Origin: Sphingopyxis sp. LK2115
GTDB lineage: Bacteria; Pseudomonadota; Alphaproteobacteria; Sphingomonadales; Sphingomonadaceae
Assembly: GCF_014595975.1 (NCBI RefSeq)
Contig: NZ_JABWGQ010000039.1
Location: forward strand, 105,749 to 169,748
Reading direction: 5' to 3'
DNA length: 64,000 bases
Position numbers and translations under genes: made by a program. How positions within the stretch are numbered: the stretch's first letter is position 1; every line of letters starts with the position of its first letter. The notes beneath the pieces are model-generated. The model was not told the DNA's origin. It was given only the letters and a program-made list of their open reading frames with translations, and made no database searches. Shown here in pieces: positions 17,650 through 26,701 of this stretch.

Positions 17650-20624
17650 ATATCCTCCTCGCCGCGCCCGAACCATTCGTCGCGGCGCATCAGCTGGTCG
17701 TAATCGCCGTAAGTCGCGTTATCCCCCGGCGCAAAGGGCGCGTCGCCGAACAGAAATCGCCGGGCCAGATCGGCAAGCGCGTCGGCGGCATGATCGACCG
17801 CCTCCGCAGCGCTTTTGAGGCCGCTGCGCGGGCCATAGGTCGATGAAATCTTGCCCGCGCCGCCCGCCTTGCGGTCGGGCTGCAGGCTCCAATACTCGAG
17901 GGCGGCGACGTCGGCCGCATCGATGCCCTTCATCCCGCCTCGCTGCGCGATCAGGCCCAGCAGCCCGAGTTGATTGTCGAGCCTGTCGAACGCCGCCTTG
18001 GCGCTCGGCGCCTTGCCTGTCTTGTAATCGACGATCGCGAGGCGTCCGTCGGGCATCCGGTCGATGCGGTCGGCCGTGCCGCTGAGCGTGACGCCATCGA
18101 GCGCGATCTCGCCCCACGCCTCGGCCTTCAGCGCCGAGCGGCCCTCCGCCTCGATCAGCTGCCGCGCTGCCCAGCGCAGCGCGGGTTCGATGCGCGGCAG
18201 CCAGAAGGCGCGTGCGATTGCGTCGAGCGCGGGATCGTCGCGCAGCGCCGCCAGTTCGGCCTCGAACGCCGCTGCGCCCGCCCCGGCGCGCACCCATCGT
18301 TCAAACAACGCATGGACCCGCGTGCCGCGCCAGCGTGGATCCGGCGCGGCGCTGAGCGGCGCGAGCGGCGACAGGCCGAGAATCTGGTTGGCATAATAGG
18401 CAAAGGGATCGCGGGCCAGCCGGTCGACCGCGGTGACGCTGATCCGCCGTGGGCGCCGGTCGGCGGGCGGGGCGGGGCGGGGCCTTGCGGCCGGCTGCAC
18501 CGCACCCGCGGGCAGGTCGATGCGCGCGGCGAGTTCGGTCAACGGCGCGCCGTCCGGCGCGGGCTGCGGAAGTTCGCCCGCCAGCGCCGCCAGCCGCAGC
18601 CAGAAGCGCGAGGCGACCGCCGGGTCGCCGCCGCTGCGCAATGCGCGCGTCATGACGATTTCGCTCGCCCCCAGCGCCCCCGCGAAATCGTGCGCCGCCA
18701 TCCCCTGCTGCCGTTCGGCGGCGGGCAGGCCGATCAGGCGGCGAATGCCGGGCGCAAGCCAGGGGTCGGGCTGTGTCGCGGGCGGCCATCGCCCTTCGTC
18801 AAGACCGCCGAGGATCATCAGGTCGGCGCGCTGGAGCCGCGCTTCGAGCAGCCCCCAGATGAACAGCCGGGGGTGCCCGCCATAGGGAGGCCGGACGCTC
18901 GTCTCGCCAAGCAACTGGCCAAGCATCGCGGGAAAATCGGCAGGGTCGATGTGCGCCGGACCCGCGCCGCGCGCGAGCGTCCAGCGGTCGAACAGCGCGG
19001 CGAGCATCCGCCCGGCGGACCCCGTCCACACCGCCTCGCCGGTCAGCCATTCGAGCGCATCCCGCAACGCCGAAAGCAGGCAGTCGGGCGCCACCGGCGG
19101 CCCGGCGAAGGGCGCGAGCATGGGGGCGAACGCCCCGCTTACGTCCTGCCACCACGGCGTCAGTCCGACGGCGAGCGCATGACCGCGCGCGTCGCGATCG
19201 GCGGCGAGTGTTGCGATCCGCGCCGACACGCCCGCCCAGCCAGGCGCGAGGCCCGGTTCGCGCAGCAGCAGATCGAGCCGCCGCACCGCATCGAGCCAGT
19301 CGGTCCGCCCTTCACCCTTGCGGACAAGCGGGTGCCCGAACAGCGCGATCAGCGCAACCGGATCGAAACCCGCCGCCAGTTCGGCGAGCAGCAGCGCAAG
19401 CGCACCGGGCGGCGTGCGCGCCAGCGGCTGGCCCGCGCTGTCGTCGACGGTGATCCCCCAGCGCGCGAGCGCGGCGGCGACGCGCTCGGCCAGCGCGCGG
19501 TCCGGCGTGACCAGCGCCGCGGTGCGCCCCGGCGTTTCGATCGCGTGGCGCATCAGCAGCGCTATTCCCTGCGCCTCCTGTCCATCGTCGGCAAAGGTCG
19601 CGCCCGCGATCCCGGCGGTCGCGGGTTTGACGTCGCCCGCCGTCTGCCACTGCGCGGTATAGTCGGCGGGCGCGAACAGCAGCGAAATGAAGGGCGTGCG
19701 CGCCTCCGGGCCGTCGAAGGGCGAGGACGACGCCCATTCGGCAACCTCTTCGCGCGCAACACCCATGCGGTCGAGCAGCAGCTTCAGATGATATTGCGGA
19801 TGGGTTTCCAGCGGGCGCGCCGCATGGTCGGCATCGCGTCGGGTTGGACCCAGCGCATCCCATTCCGCCTTCGCCATGGCGGTGTCGAGGCCGGGGAGCA
19901 CGACCATGCCCCGCGCCATGTCGGCGACGGCGCGCAACAATCGCACGACCGCGGGCGCGGCGGTTGTGACACCCGCCGCGACGACGAAACGCGCGGGCGG
20001 CGCCGTTCGCCATGCGGCCGCCACACGGTCGAGCATCGCGTTGCGACGCGCGGCGCGGTCGATATGTCCCGTCGCCGCGAGCACTTCGGGCCAATGATCG
20101 ACGAGCAGCCGCAGCCGCGCGAGCGATGCGCGCCAATGGTCGGCAAAGGCGCCGAGGTCGAGGTCGACGAGCGCCGACGCCGGAATCTCTTCATAATGAA
20201 GCTGGTCGATCACGCGCGCCAGGCCGCCCGCGAGATGAAAGGCGGCGGCCCCCGTCACTGGTGGTTCGCCGTCGGGCGTGTGTCGCTCGATCAGTTCGGC
20301 GAGCAGCAGGCGCCGCCGCAGCGGCTCGATGGCGGGCGGCAGCGGCGCTTCGATGTCGATCGCATCGAGCGCGACCGCCACCGATTCATCCAGGTCGGCG
20401 TCGCCGATCACGACGAGCCGCGGCATCAGCAGCCCCGCGCCGCCTGCGCGGACAAAGGCGGCCTGCACCGCGCTGCGTGCGCGATTGCTCGGCAGCAGTA
20501 TGATACCTTCGGCCAGCCCCAGCGCGCTGCCCGCAAAGCGGTCGATCAGTCCGGCGGCGAGCGCGTCCGCGAAGGCCCGGTGGACGGGAATGGAAAAGAG
20601 GGTAGGGCGGCTTGACGCAGCCAT
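17646..20624 (-). CDS. addB: Double-strand break repair protein AddB
   Basis: 992 residues; the ATG at 20624 follows AAGGGGATAAA. The inactive helicase-like N-terminal half starts SRPTLFSIPVHRAFADALAAG as in alphaproteobacterial AddB, and the C-terminal nuclease has LAIVDYKTGK near residue 870. No classical Walker A is visible at the N-terminus, which is usual for this AddB type. It pairs with AddA, whose start codon overlaps its stop by four bases, implying translational coupling. murU lies upstream with a 95-base gap. Confidence 0.93.
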   Translation of the reverse strand: MAASSRPTLFSIPVHRAFADALAAGLIDRFAGSALGLAEGIILLPSNRARSAVQAAFVRAGGAGLLMPRLVVIGDADLDESVAVALDAIDIEAPLPPAIEPLRRRLLLAELIERHTPDGEPPVTGAAAFHLAGGLARVIDQLHYEEIPASALVDLDLGAFADHWRASLARLRLLVDHWPEVLAATGHIDRAARRNAMLDRVAAAWRTAPPARFVVAAGVTTAAPAVVRLLRAVADMARGMVVLPGLDTAMAKAEWDALGPTRRDADHAARPLETHPQYHLKLLLDRMGVAREEVAEWASSSPFDGPEARTPFISLLFAPADYTAQWQTAGDVKPATAGIAGATFADDGQEAQGIALLMRHAIETPGRTAALVTPDRALAERVAAALARWGITVDDSAGQPLARTPPGALALLLAELAAGFDPVALIALFGHPLVRKGEGRTDWLDAVRRLDLLLREPGLAPGWAGVSARIATLAADRDARGHALAVGLTPWWQDVSGAFAPMLAPFAGPPVAPDCLLSALRDALEWLTGEAVWTGSAGRMLAALFDRWTLARGAGPAHIDPADFPAMLGQLLGETSVRPPYGGHPRLFIWGLLEARLQRADLMILGGLDEGRWPPATQPDPWLAPGIRRLIGLPAAERQQGMAAHDFAGALGASEIVMTRALRSGGDPAVASRFWLRLAALAGELPQPAPDGAPLTELAARIDLPAGAVQPAARPRPAPPADRRPRRISVTAVDRLARDPFAYYANQILGLSPLAPLSAAPDPRWRGTRVHALFERWVRAGAGAAAFEAELAALRDDPALDAIARAFWLPRIEPALRWAARQLIEAEGRSALKAEAWGEIALDGVTLSGTADRIDRMPDGRLAIVDYKTGKAPSAKAAFDRLDNQLGLLGLIAQRGGMKGIDAADVAALEYWSLQPDRKAGGAGKISSTYGPRSGLKSAAEAVDHAADALADLARRFLFGDAPFAPGDNATYGDYDQLMRRDEWFGRGEEDI

Positions 20625-20719
20625 TTTATCCCCTTGCCTTCATGGCGACGGCCGGGATCTCGCCCTCTCGCCTCGACGAAGCGGCGCGTTTCCGGCCTTC
20701 GCCGGGCTGAAGGATGGGA

Positions 20720-21445
20720 TCAAACCTCACTCAACGCCGCTTCGGTCGGCGCGATCGCCGCCGGGGTGCCGACGTCGAACCATTGCCCCATGTGCGACAG
20801 GCCATAAAGCCGTCCTGCCGCGATCGCGCGGTCCCACAATATATTGGCCGAAAAGGGGCCTTCGGGTGCATCGTCCAGCAAGCGCCGCGAAATGAGCTGG
20901 ATGCCGGTATAGACGAAGGGCGCGATCCGCCCCGGCTTGCGCCGCGACAACCGCCCTGCCGGGTCCATGTGGAAATCGCCGCGTCCGCGATGTCCCGTCG
21001 CACTCGCCTGCCGGATGACGAGCAACAGCGCGTCCATCCGCTTGCCGTCCCAGTGGCGCGCGAGGTGGCGGATGCTGTCCTGCGGCCCGTCGGTCCAGAT
21101 ATTGTCGCTGTTGACGATCAGGATCGGATCGCCGGTGAGCAGCGGCAGCGCCTTGAGCATCCCGCCGCCGGTTTCCAGCAGCTGTGCGCGCTCGTCCGAC
21201 ACGGCGATGGTGAAACGGCGCTTCTGCTTGGCCAGATGCGCTTCCAACGCGTCGGCAAGATAATGGACGTTGACGACGACATGGCCGATTCCCGCCGCCT
21301 CGATCCGGTCGAGGCTGTGGTCGATCAGCGGCTTGCCGGCGACGCGGACCAGCGGCTTGGGCCGCGTCGCGGTCAGCGGACGCATTCGTTTGCCAAGTCC
21401 CGCCGCCAGCACCATCGCGCTTTCGATCGTCGCCGTCACGTCCAT
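20720..21445 (-). CDS. murU: N-acetylmuramate-1-phosphate uridylyltransferase (MurU-type nucleotidyltransferase)
   Basis: 241 residues from the ATG at 21445, overlapping the 3' end of the kinase gene by ten bases. The nucleotidyltransferase signature LAAGLGKRMRPLT.TRPKPLV is at residues about 13-32, and VNSDNIW supplies the metal-binding Asp. Length and pairing with an AmgK-type kinase point to the peptidoglycan-recycling step that makes UDP-MurNAc from MurNAc-1-phosphate and UTP. A generic mannose- or glucose-1-phosphate transferase is the alternative, judged less likely given the neighbour. Confidence 0.87.
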   Translation of the reverse strand: MDVTATIESAMVLAAGLGKRMRPLTATRPKPLVRVAGKPLIDHSLDRIEAAGIGHVVVNVHYLADALEAHLAKQKRRFTIAVSDERAQLLETGGGMLKALPLLTGDPILIVNSDNIWTDGPQDSIRHLARHWDGKRMDALLLVIRQASATGHRGRGDFHMDPAGRLSRRKPGRIAPFVYTGIQLISRRLLDDAPEGPFSANILWDRAIAAGRLYGLSHMGQWFDVGTPAAIAPTEAALSEV

Positions 21446-22419
21446 GCCTCCGCCCGCTTCGCCGCGGGGATATGGGCGTCGAACCATTGCCGGACTGCGG
21501 CCAGCGCCGGATGCGCGAAGTCGCGTTCGAGCAGCCCCCACATGCGCGGCTGGAACTGGCGGTAATGCGGCTTGCCGTCGCGTTTCCACAGGCGGACAAA
21601 GACGCCGAGTATGCGTGTGTTGCGCTGCGCCGCGAGTGCCCAATAGGCCTGCTCGATGTCGCGCCCCGTCGCCGCCTGATAGCGCGCGAGCATCGCCGCC
21701 TCGACCGCGGGGTCGACGTCGCGCCGCGCATCTTCGAGCACCGAGGCGAGGTCATAGGCGGGGTGGCCGACAAGCGCGTCCTGAAAATCGAGCAGGCCGT
21801 AACGGGCCAGCCCGTCCTGGCCGGCGACGAGCATGATATTTTCGGCGTGGAAATCACGCAGCACGGTGACGCGCGGCAGGCCGTCCGTTTCGACCGGCAT
21901 CAGCGCCGTCTGCCACGCGGCGCGAAAGCCGTCGCGATCAACCTCGATGTCCAGCGCCGGGCAATACCAGTCGGCGAACAGCATCACCTCGTCCAGCCAT
22001 TGCTCCAGCCCGTGCACCGGCAACCCCGGCATCGGCGGCCGCGTGTGGAGATGGATCAGCAGGTCGGTGACGCCGGCGTAATAGGCGGTTTCGCGATCGA
22101 GCGCGGCATCGACCGTCTCGCGCAGCCGCACGTCGCCGAAATCCTCGATCAGCAGCAGGCCGGCGTCCAGGTCGCGCGCGAGGATCGTCGGCGCGTTCAG
22201 CCCCGCGGCGCACAGATATTCGGCGACCGCGATGAAGGGCCGCGGGTCCTCGTGCGGCGGCGGCGCGTCCATCAGCACGGCGCGCCGTTCGCCATCGACG
22301 ACCCGGAAATAGCGGCGGAAGGATGCATCGCCCGCCAGCGGCAGAATGCGGGCATTGCCCCAGCCATGCGCCGCGAGGAAGGCGGGCGCATGGGCGGGCG
22401 GAATCATCGAAGCGGCCAT
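21436..22419 (-). CDS. amgK: N-acetylmuramate/N-acetylglucosamine kinase (AmgK-type phosphotransferase)
   Basis: 327 residues from the ATG at 22419, which has GGGAAG just upstream; the ATG at 22407 forms an ATGA overlap with the tsaE stop and is an alternative. It has the aminoglycoside-phosphotransferase fold: GDASFRRYFRV nucleotide loop, catalytic loop VLRDFHAENIML and metal-binding LLDFQDAL. In Caulobacter and Pseudomonas this family phosphorylates MurNAc at the anomeric carbon and feeds MurU, bypassing de novo UDP-MurNAc synthesis (intrinsic fosfomycin tolerance). The kinase and MurU genes overlap here, in agreement. Confidence 0.88.
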   Translation of the reverse strand: MAASMIPPAHAPAFLAAHGWGNARILPLAGDASFRRYFRVVDGERRAVLMDAPPPHEDPRPFIAVAEYLCAAGLNAPTILARDLDAGLLLIEDFGDVRLRETVDAALDRETAYYAGVTDLLIHLHTRPPMPGLPVHGLEQWLDEVMLFADWYCPALDIEVDRDGFRAAWQTALMPVETDGLPRVTVLRDFHAENIMLVAGQDGLARYGLLDFQDALVGHPAYDLASVLEDARRDVDPAVEAAMLARYQAATGRDIEQAYWALAAQRNTRILGVFVRLWKRDGKPHYRQFQPRMWGLLERDFAHPALAAVRQWFDAHIPAAKRAEAWT

Positions 22420-22853
22420 CGCGCTTCCCAAGCGGGCGGCACTGTCGCTGTCAAGACACGCGCGTCGCCAGCGCCCGAAATCGTCAGCGCGAGCGCATCC
22501 ACCCAGCCGTCGCCGCCCAGCCGGTCGGGCCATTCGATCAGCAGCGCGCCGTCGTACAGATAATCGTCGAGGCCGAGTTCGATCAGTTCGTCCGGTGCCT
22601 CGATCCGATAGAGATCGACATGCGCGATCGGCAGGTCGACCTCGGGCGGTGCATAGGGCTGGACGATCGCAAAGGTCGGGCTCGGCGCTTCGCCCGCCAG
22701 CCCGCGCGCCTTCAGCATCGCGCGCGCGAGCGTGGTCTTGCCCGCGCCGAGATCGCCCGACAGCAGCACGACGTCACCCGGCGCGAGCGCGGCGCCGATC
22801 GCCGCGCCGATGGCGTCGGCTTCGTGGCGATTATAGGGGCGACGGAACTGCAT
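22404..22853 (-). CDS. tsaE: tRNA t6A37 biosynthesis ATPase TsaE
   Basis: 149 residues. The P-loop LSGDLGAGKTTLAR is at about 31-44, followed by SPTFAIVQPY and HVDLYRI, the TsaE signature, and LLIEWPDRLG. It supports TsaB/TsaD in threonylcarbamoylation of A37 in ANN-decoding tRNAs. It is third-party to its neighbours functionally, but divL-tsaE-amgK-murU is a recurrent alphaproteobacterial order. It overlaps amgK and is separated from divL by 213 bases containing an inverted repeat. Confidence 0.95.
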   Translation of the reverse strand: MQFRRPYNRHEADAIGAAIGAALAPGDVVLLSGDLGAGKTTLARAMLKARGLAGEAPSPTFAIVQPYAPPEVDLPIAHVDLYRIEAPDELIELGLDDYLYDGALLIEWPDRLGGDGWVDALALTISGAGDARVLTATVPPAWEARWPLR

Positions 22854-22868
22854 GGCCGTGTCGGGATC

Positions 22869-23028
22869 GATTCGCGCAGAGGCACAGAGATCGCAGCGAT
22901 TTTCGATTCACGCGAAGGCGCTCGACAGTTCGGCGTTCGAGATATGCGGGGGCCTGTCGATCGGGCTTTTCTCCGCGTTTCGACGTGAATCTCCCTTTCT
23001 CCGCGCACGCTGCGCCTCTGCGCGAATC
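22869..23028. repeat. Inverted-repeat element between divL and tsaE
   Basis: Perfect 15-bp terminal inverted repeats, GATTCGCGCAGAGGC (22869-22883) and GCCTCTGCGCGAATC (23014-23028), bound a 160-base unit. The interior is rich in short related words (CAGAG, TTTTCGATTCACGCG, CTCCGCG). No coding capacity is seen. It looks like a non-autonomous palindromic unit inserted inside an otherwise tight gene run. Confidence 0.65.
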
Positions 23029-23066
23029 CTTCGTCGTTCCGCCAAAGGGCAAGGTGCAAAACACGA

Positions 23067-25430
23067 TCAAGCGCCCCGCGGCAGGCTGATGCGCACCAGC
23101 GTGCCCTGTCCCGCCTCGCTTACCACTTCCATCGTCCCGCCGTGCGCCGCGACAAGCTGGCGCGCGAGGGCGAGGCCGATGCCGCCGGTGTCGGTGCCCG
23201 CCTGCTGTCCCCTGGCGACCGCGGCAGCGGCTTCGGGCATTCCGGGGCCGTTGTCGGAGACGATGATGTCGATCCCGCGCTTGTCGCCGTCGGCGTGAAG
23301 CAGCACGCGGCCGCCCGATCTGCGCACCGGCGCGGTGAAGCGCACCGCATTGTCGAGCAGCCCCGCGACGAGGCGCGCGAGTCGCGGCGCATCGCCATCG
23401 ATGACGCCAATGTCGGCGGCGATGTTGCCCACCAGCTCGACCTTCTCGGCGTCGGCGAAGGGGCGCGTGGCCAGCAGCGCCTTGTCGAGCAGCGCGTGGA
23501 CGTCGACCGGCGCGCGTTCGATCGCCAGCGTCCCCGCCTCGCCCTGCGCGAGGTCGAGCACATTGTCGATCTGGCGGCCGAGCACCGCGACCGAATCCAT
23601 GATCGCATCGACATAGGCGCGCTGTTGGTCGCCCAGCTTGCCCGCATAGCCCGCCTGCAACATCTCGCCGAACCCCCCGATCGAGGTCAGCGGCGTGCGC
23701 AGTTCGTAACTCATCCGCGACAGGAACGCGGTCTTGGCCTTGTCGGCCGCTTCCAGCGCCTCGTTGCGTTCGCGCAGCGCGCCTTCCATCTTTCGGCTCG
23801 CGGTGATGTCCAGCATGATAAGCAGTGCATTGCCGTCGGGCAGCGGGATTGACGCAAAGTCGAAATGGCGCCCGTCGGCAAAGCGGATCTCGCCGGCGCG
23901 CTGCTGGCGTTCGAGCGTCGCGGCGCGGATCACTTCCTGGATAATGCTGATCTGGTTCGGCTTGGCGAGCCGGTCGGCGAGGCCGCCCATGAGCACGTCG
24001 ACGCGGGGGTGCGCCGCAAGCGTCGGTTCATCGACGCCCCACAGGCGGCGGAAACGCTGGTTCCAGAGGTGGAGGCGGCCGTCGGGGGCAAAGACCGCGA
24101 CCGCTTCGAACAGATTGTCGAAGGTGGCGGTGCGCACGCGCAGCAGCGTATCGCGCGCCCCCGCAAGCTGGACCTGTTCGGTCTTGTCCTCGGCGATCAG
24201 CAGCAACCCGCCGTCGGGGGTCGGCTGCGCGACGACGTGCAGGTGGGTGCCGTCGCGCAGGCGCCAATCCTCTTCGCTTGCCTCGGCCCGCGCAAACCAG
24301 TCGACATGGGCCTGTCGCCATTCGGGATAGTCGCGCACCTCGGGCGTCCGGCCGCGCTCGCGCCATGCGTCGAGCAGTCGCGCGAACGGCCGCGCTTCCG
24401 CCACATCGTCCGTTTCGAGTCCGAACAGGCGGCGAAAGGGCAGGTTGGCAAAGGCCAGGCCCTGATCGGGGGCGAATTGCGCGACCGCGGCCGACAGCCG
24501 GTCGAGCAGGTCGCGCTGCGTATCGACGAAGCGGCGGTGCGCGCCGCGCTCGCTTTCCAGTTCCTGAATGTCGATCGCATAGCCTGCAATCCCGATCATG
24601 CGTCCACCCTCGGGCGCCAGCGGCACATCGACGACGCGCATGATCCGCCGCTCGCCCTCGATCGTCACCGGGATGGTGCGCATCTGCGCGGCACCCGCTG
24701 CGCGCGCGGCGTCGGCGGCGTCGGTCGCGCTCACCCCCGCGACCGTTTCGCACAGCTCGATGCCGCCGTCGATCACCGCGGCGGCGCTCTTCGCCTCGAC
24801 CGCGCGGACATAGGCGGCGTTGACAAGGGCGAGCCGCAAGTCGGTGTCCCGGAACCACATGGGGAAGGGCGCCGCCTCGATCAGCCCCGACAAGGCCTCG
24901 AACGCCGCCAGCGCCTCGTCGCGTTCGGCGCGGGCATGGGCGAGCGCCTGCTGTCCTTCGGTCGCGTCGCTGAGCCAGAGGAGCACGCTGCCCGTTCCAC
25001 CAACCGCCTGCGGCGCGGCGGCGCCCTGGACGATGATCGTGCGATCGCTGCCTTCGGGTTTCAGGCTGATCTGAAAAGGCTTTGCGCCGCGCTGCGCGCC
25101 AAGGATCGCCTGGCGCAGCATGTCGTGACTTGCCGCGTCGAGTCCCTTGCCGATCCCGCACAGTTCGTCGAAATTGCGGGGACCGCGTTCGAGCCCCAGC
25201 CAGCGACCCAGCCGTTCGCTCGCCTCGATCCGCCAGTCGGCGCGAACGATCACCGGAAGCTGTGGCGATGCTTCGACCAGGCTCGCAAGCCGTTCGGCCT
25301 GTCCGGCGACGAACGCCGAACGCCGCTGCATCGCAATCCCGCGCAAAGTCGCCCACAATCCGGCGAGCAACCACAGCGCCGCGAACAGGCCAAGGGCAAA
25401 CAGCAGGGTCGGGGAAAGCGTGCTGTTCAT
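23067..25430 (-). CDS. divL: DivL-type PAS-domain sensor kinase with Tyr in the H-box
   Basis: 787 residues with one N-terminal membrane segment (about 8-30), several PAS-like domains (about 50-150, 180-290, 320-410, 430-540), a dimerisation helix and an ATPase domain with N-box LLDNAVRF and G-boxes SDNGPGMP and GGIGLAL. The phosphoacceptor position reads FLSRMSYELRTPL: Tyr575 (codon 23706-23708) replaces His. This Tyr, the length, the single anchor and the tsaE neighbour match Caulobacter DivL, which controls CckA-CtrA phosphorelay and asymmetric division by acting allosterically with DivK. Kinase activity towards a regulator is therefore not expected in the usual way. Start ATG at 25430. 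Confidence 0.88.
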   Translation of the reverse strand: MNSTLSPTLLFALGLFAALWLLAGLWATLRGIAMQRRSAFVAGQAERLASLVEASPQLPVIVRADWRIEASERLGRWLGLERGPRNFDELCGIGKGLDAASHDMLRQAILGAQRGAKPFQISLKPEGSDRTIIVQGAAAPQAVGGTGSVLLWLSDATEGQQALAHARAERDEALAAFEALSGLIEAAPFPMWFRDTDLRLALVNAAYVRAVEAKSAAAVIDGGIELCETVAGVSATDAADAARAAGAAQMRTIPVTIEGERRIMRVVDVPLAPEGGRMIGIAGYAIDIQELESERGAHRRFVDTQRDLLDRLSAAVAQFAPDQGLAFANLPFRRLFGLETDDVAEARPFARLLDAWRERGRTPEVRDYPEWRQAHVDWFARAEASEEDWRLRDGTHLHVVAQPTPDGGLLLIAEDKTEQVQLAGARDTLLRVRTATFDNLFEAVAVFAPDGRLHLWNQRFRRLWGVDEPTLAAHPRVDVLMGGLADRLAKPNQISIIQEVIRAATLERQQRAGEIRFADGRHFDFASIPLPDGNALLIMLDITASRKMEGALRERNEALEAADKAKTAFLSRMSYELRTPLTSIGGFGEMLQAGYAGKLGDQQRAYVDAIMDSVAVLGRQIDNVLDLAQGEAGTLAIERAPVDVHALLDKALLATRPFADAEKVELVGNIAADIGVIDGDAPRLARLVAGLLDNAVRFTAPVRRSGGRVLLHADGDKRGIDIIVSDNGPGMPEAAAAVARGQQAGTDTGGIGLALARQLVAAHGGTMEVVSEAGQGTLVRISLPRGA

Positions 25431-25601
25431 CCCGTCTTATGTCCTCGTTTGTCCGGATGTCCTGCGCGCATGATCGCCTGCCCTAAAGGCGATGGAGTCA
25501 TGTTTCAATCGGATGTCGGCGCGGAACGGCGCGCCGCATCATCCGATGGGCGCGCCGTCCACGGTTTTTCTGATCGAAACGGCCGGGTCTTCGCCCACCA
25601 T

Positions 25602-25629
25602 CGTCATCCCCGCCGTCGCCGGGATGACG
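25602..25629. repeat. Short palindromic repeat (CGTCATCCC type), copy 1
   Basis: Perfect 9-bp arms CGTCATCCC (25602-25610) and GGGATGACG (25621-25629) around CGCCGTCGCC. A variant lies at 35092-35119. The element lies just past the MAPEG gene stop and has no adjacent U-run, so it is not a standard terminator. Confidence 0.6.
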
Positions 25630-25641
25630 CAGCAGGATGGG

Positions 25642-26076
25642 CTATTGCGCCACTTCGACCGTTTCGTCGATTTCGGTCGTGATGCTGGTGGGCGTCAGAT
25701 AGACGATCGCCAGCGCGCCGAACGCGAGGCCGAGCTGGGTCAGCATGGTGATGATCGTGCCGACCATGCGGCCCCACATCATCCCGTCCATGCCGATCGC
25801 GTGCAGGATGCGGCCGACGAGATAGAGCGCGCCCACGCCCCACAGCCACATCGACGAGCCGAGGCCGAGTTCGACAAGCACGAGCAGGATCAGCACGAAC
25901 GCCGTATTCTCGACAAAATTGCTGTGCGCGCGCATCCGCCGCGTCAGCGGCTCGTTGCCGCCATCGCCGATAAAGACCTTCTCCCTCGTCCGCACACGGC
26001 CGACGCGAACGGCAAGCCACAGGTTGAGCAGCGCCGCCCCCGCGGCAATCGTCAGGCTGATTGGCAGGATCATCAT
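25642..26076 (-). CDS. MAPEG-family membrane protein
   Basis: 144 residues from the ATG at 26076, preceded by GGGGGAAG. Four hydrophobic segments (about 2-22, 57-80, 82-100, 108-128) and the family motif FIGDGGNEPLTRRMRAHSNFVENTAF place it in the MAPEG superfamily (membrane-associated eicosanoid and glutathione metabolism). Bacterial members are glutathione-dependent transferases or peroxidases, or uncharacterised; the activity here is unknown. It is a single gene, divergent from rpmF across a 423-base gap. Confidence 0.85.
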   Translation of the reverse strand: MMILPISLTIAAGAALLNLWLAVRVGRVRTREKVFIGDGGNEPLTRRMRAHSNFVENTAFVLILLVLVELGLGSSMWLWGVGALYLVGRILHAIGMDGMMWGRMVGTIITMLTQLGLAFGALAIVYLTPTSITTEIDETVEVAQ

Positions 26077-26499
26077 TCTGGCTTCCCCCTTATGCGCCGG
26101 TGGGTCCGGCGATGGAGCAGGATGTGGCATTGCCGGCAAGACAGGGCAAGCATTTGCGATATCCTTGACGCCACCCCCCGACCCGGTCCGGGTCCATGAC
26201 GTCATCGCCACGGTGCCACGGTGGATGCCGGATCAGGTCCGGCATGACGACGGGAATGACGCCGCCGCTCTCCGCAGGCGCAATGGGCTTGCCTTTGCGG
26301 GCGAAAACGCTATAGCCGCGCCCGATCCGGCACCCGACACCTTCTGGCGTTGAGGCACCCTCCGGCAGAAGATTTGTCCCGTTCCACCAGGGCGGGATCG
26401 GGCTTCGGCTTGGCGGGCGGGCCAGTCATTCCCGGCGACGGGCGCGACAAATCCGGGCAGCCGATTCGTGACACACTATTTGAGAATGCAGGAAAAATC
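26077..26499. other. Non-coding gap upstream of rpmF
   Basis: No credible gene is seen in these 423 bases. Palindromes include GCCGGA-TCAGG-TCCGGC at 26227-26243, a motif frequent in sphingomonad intergenic repeats, and GACCCGGTCCGGGTC near 26179-26193. The promoters of the MAPEG gene and of the rpmF-plsX run must lie here. The last 30 bases are AT-richer (ACACACTATTTGAGAATGC) and supply AGGAAAA ahead of rpmF. Confidence 0.5.
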
Positions 26500-26679
26500 A
26501 TGGCCGTTCCCAAGCGAAAAACCTCGCCCTCGAAGCGCGGCATGCGTCGCAGCCACGACAGCCTGAAGGTCGAAGCCTTTCAGGAATGCCCCAACTGCGG
26601 CGAACTGAAGCGTCCGCACAATCTTTGCAACGCCTGCGGCCACTATAACGGTCGCGAAGTGGTGTCGGTCGGCGCGTAA
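26500..26679 (+). CDS. rpmF: 50S ribosomal protein L32
   Basis: 59 residues from the ATG at 26500, preceded by AGGAAAA. It starts [20 protein letters not shown] as in all bacterial L32 proteins and keeps the four-cysteine zinc ribbon (CPNCG and CNACG). It is a structural protein of the large ribosomal subunit. It lies 22 bases before plsX, the very widely conserved rpmF-plsX-fabH arrangement that couples ribosome and membrane synthesis. Confidence 0.97.
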   Translation: MAVPKRKTSPSKRGMRRSHDSLKVEAFQECPNCGELKRPHNLCNACGHYNGREVVSVGA

Positions 26680-26701
26680 TCATTCGGCCGGAGGGGTTTA
26701 G

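Noticed and set aside
17970..20615. 881-residue open frame antisense to addB
   Set aside because: Arg/Gly-rich composition with no domain; it is the GC-skewed shadow of addB, which has clear nuclease motifs and codon-position bias.
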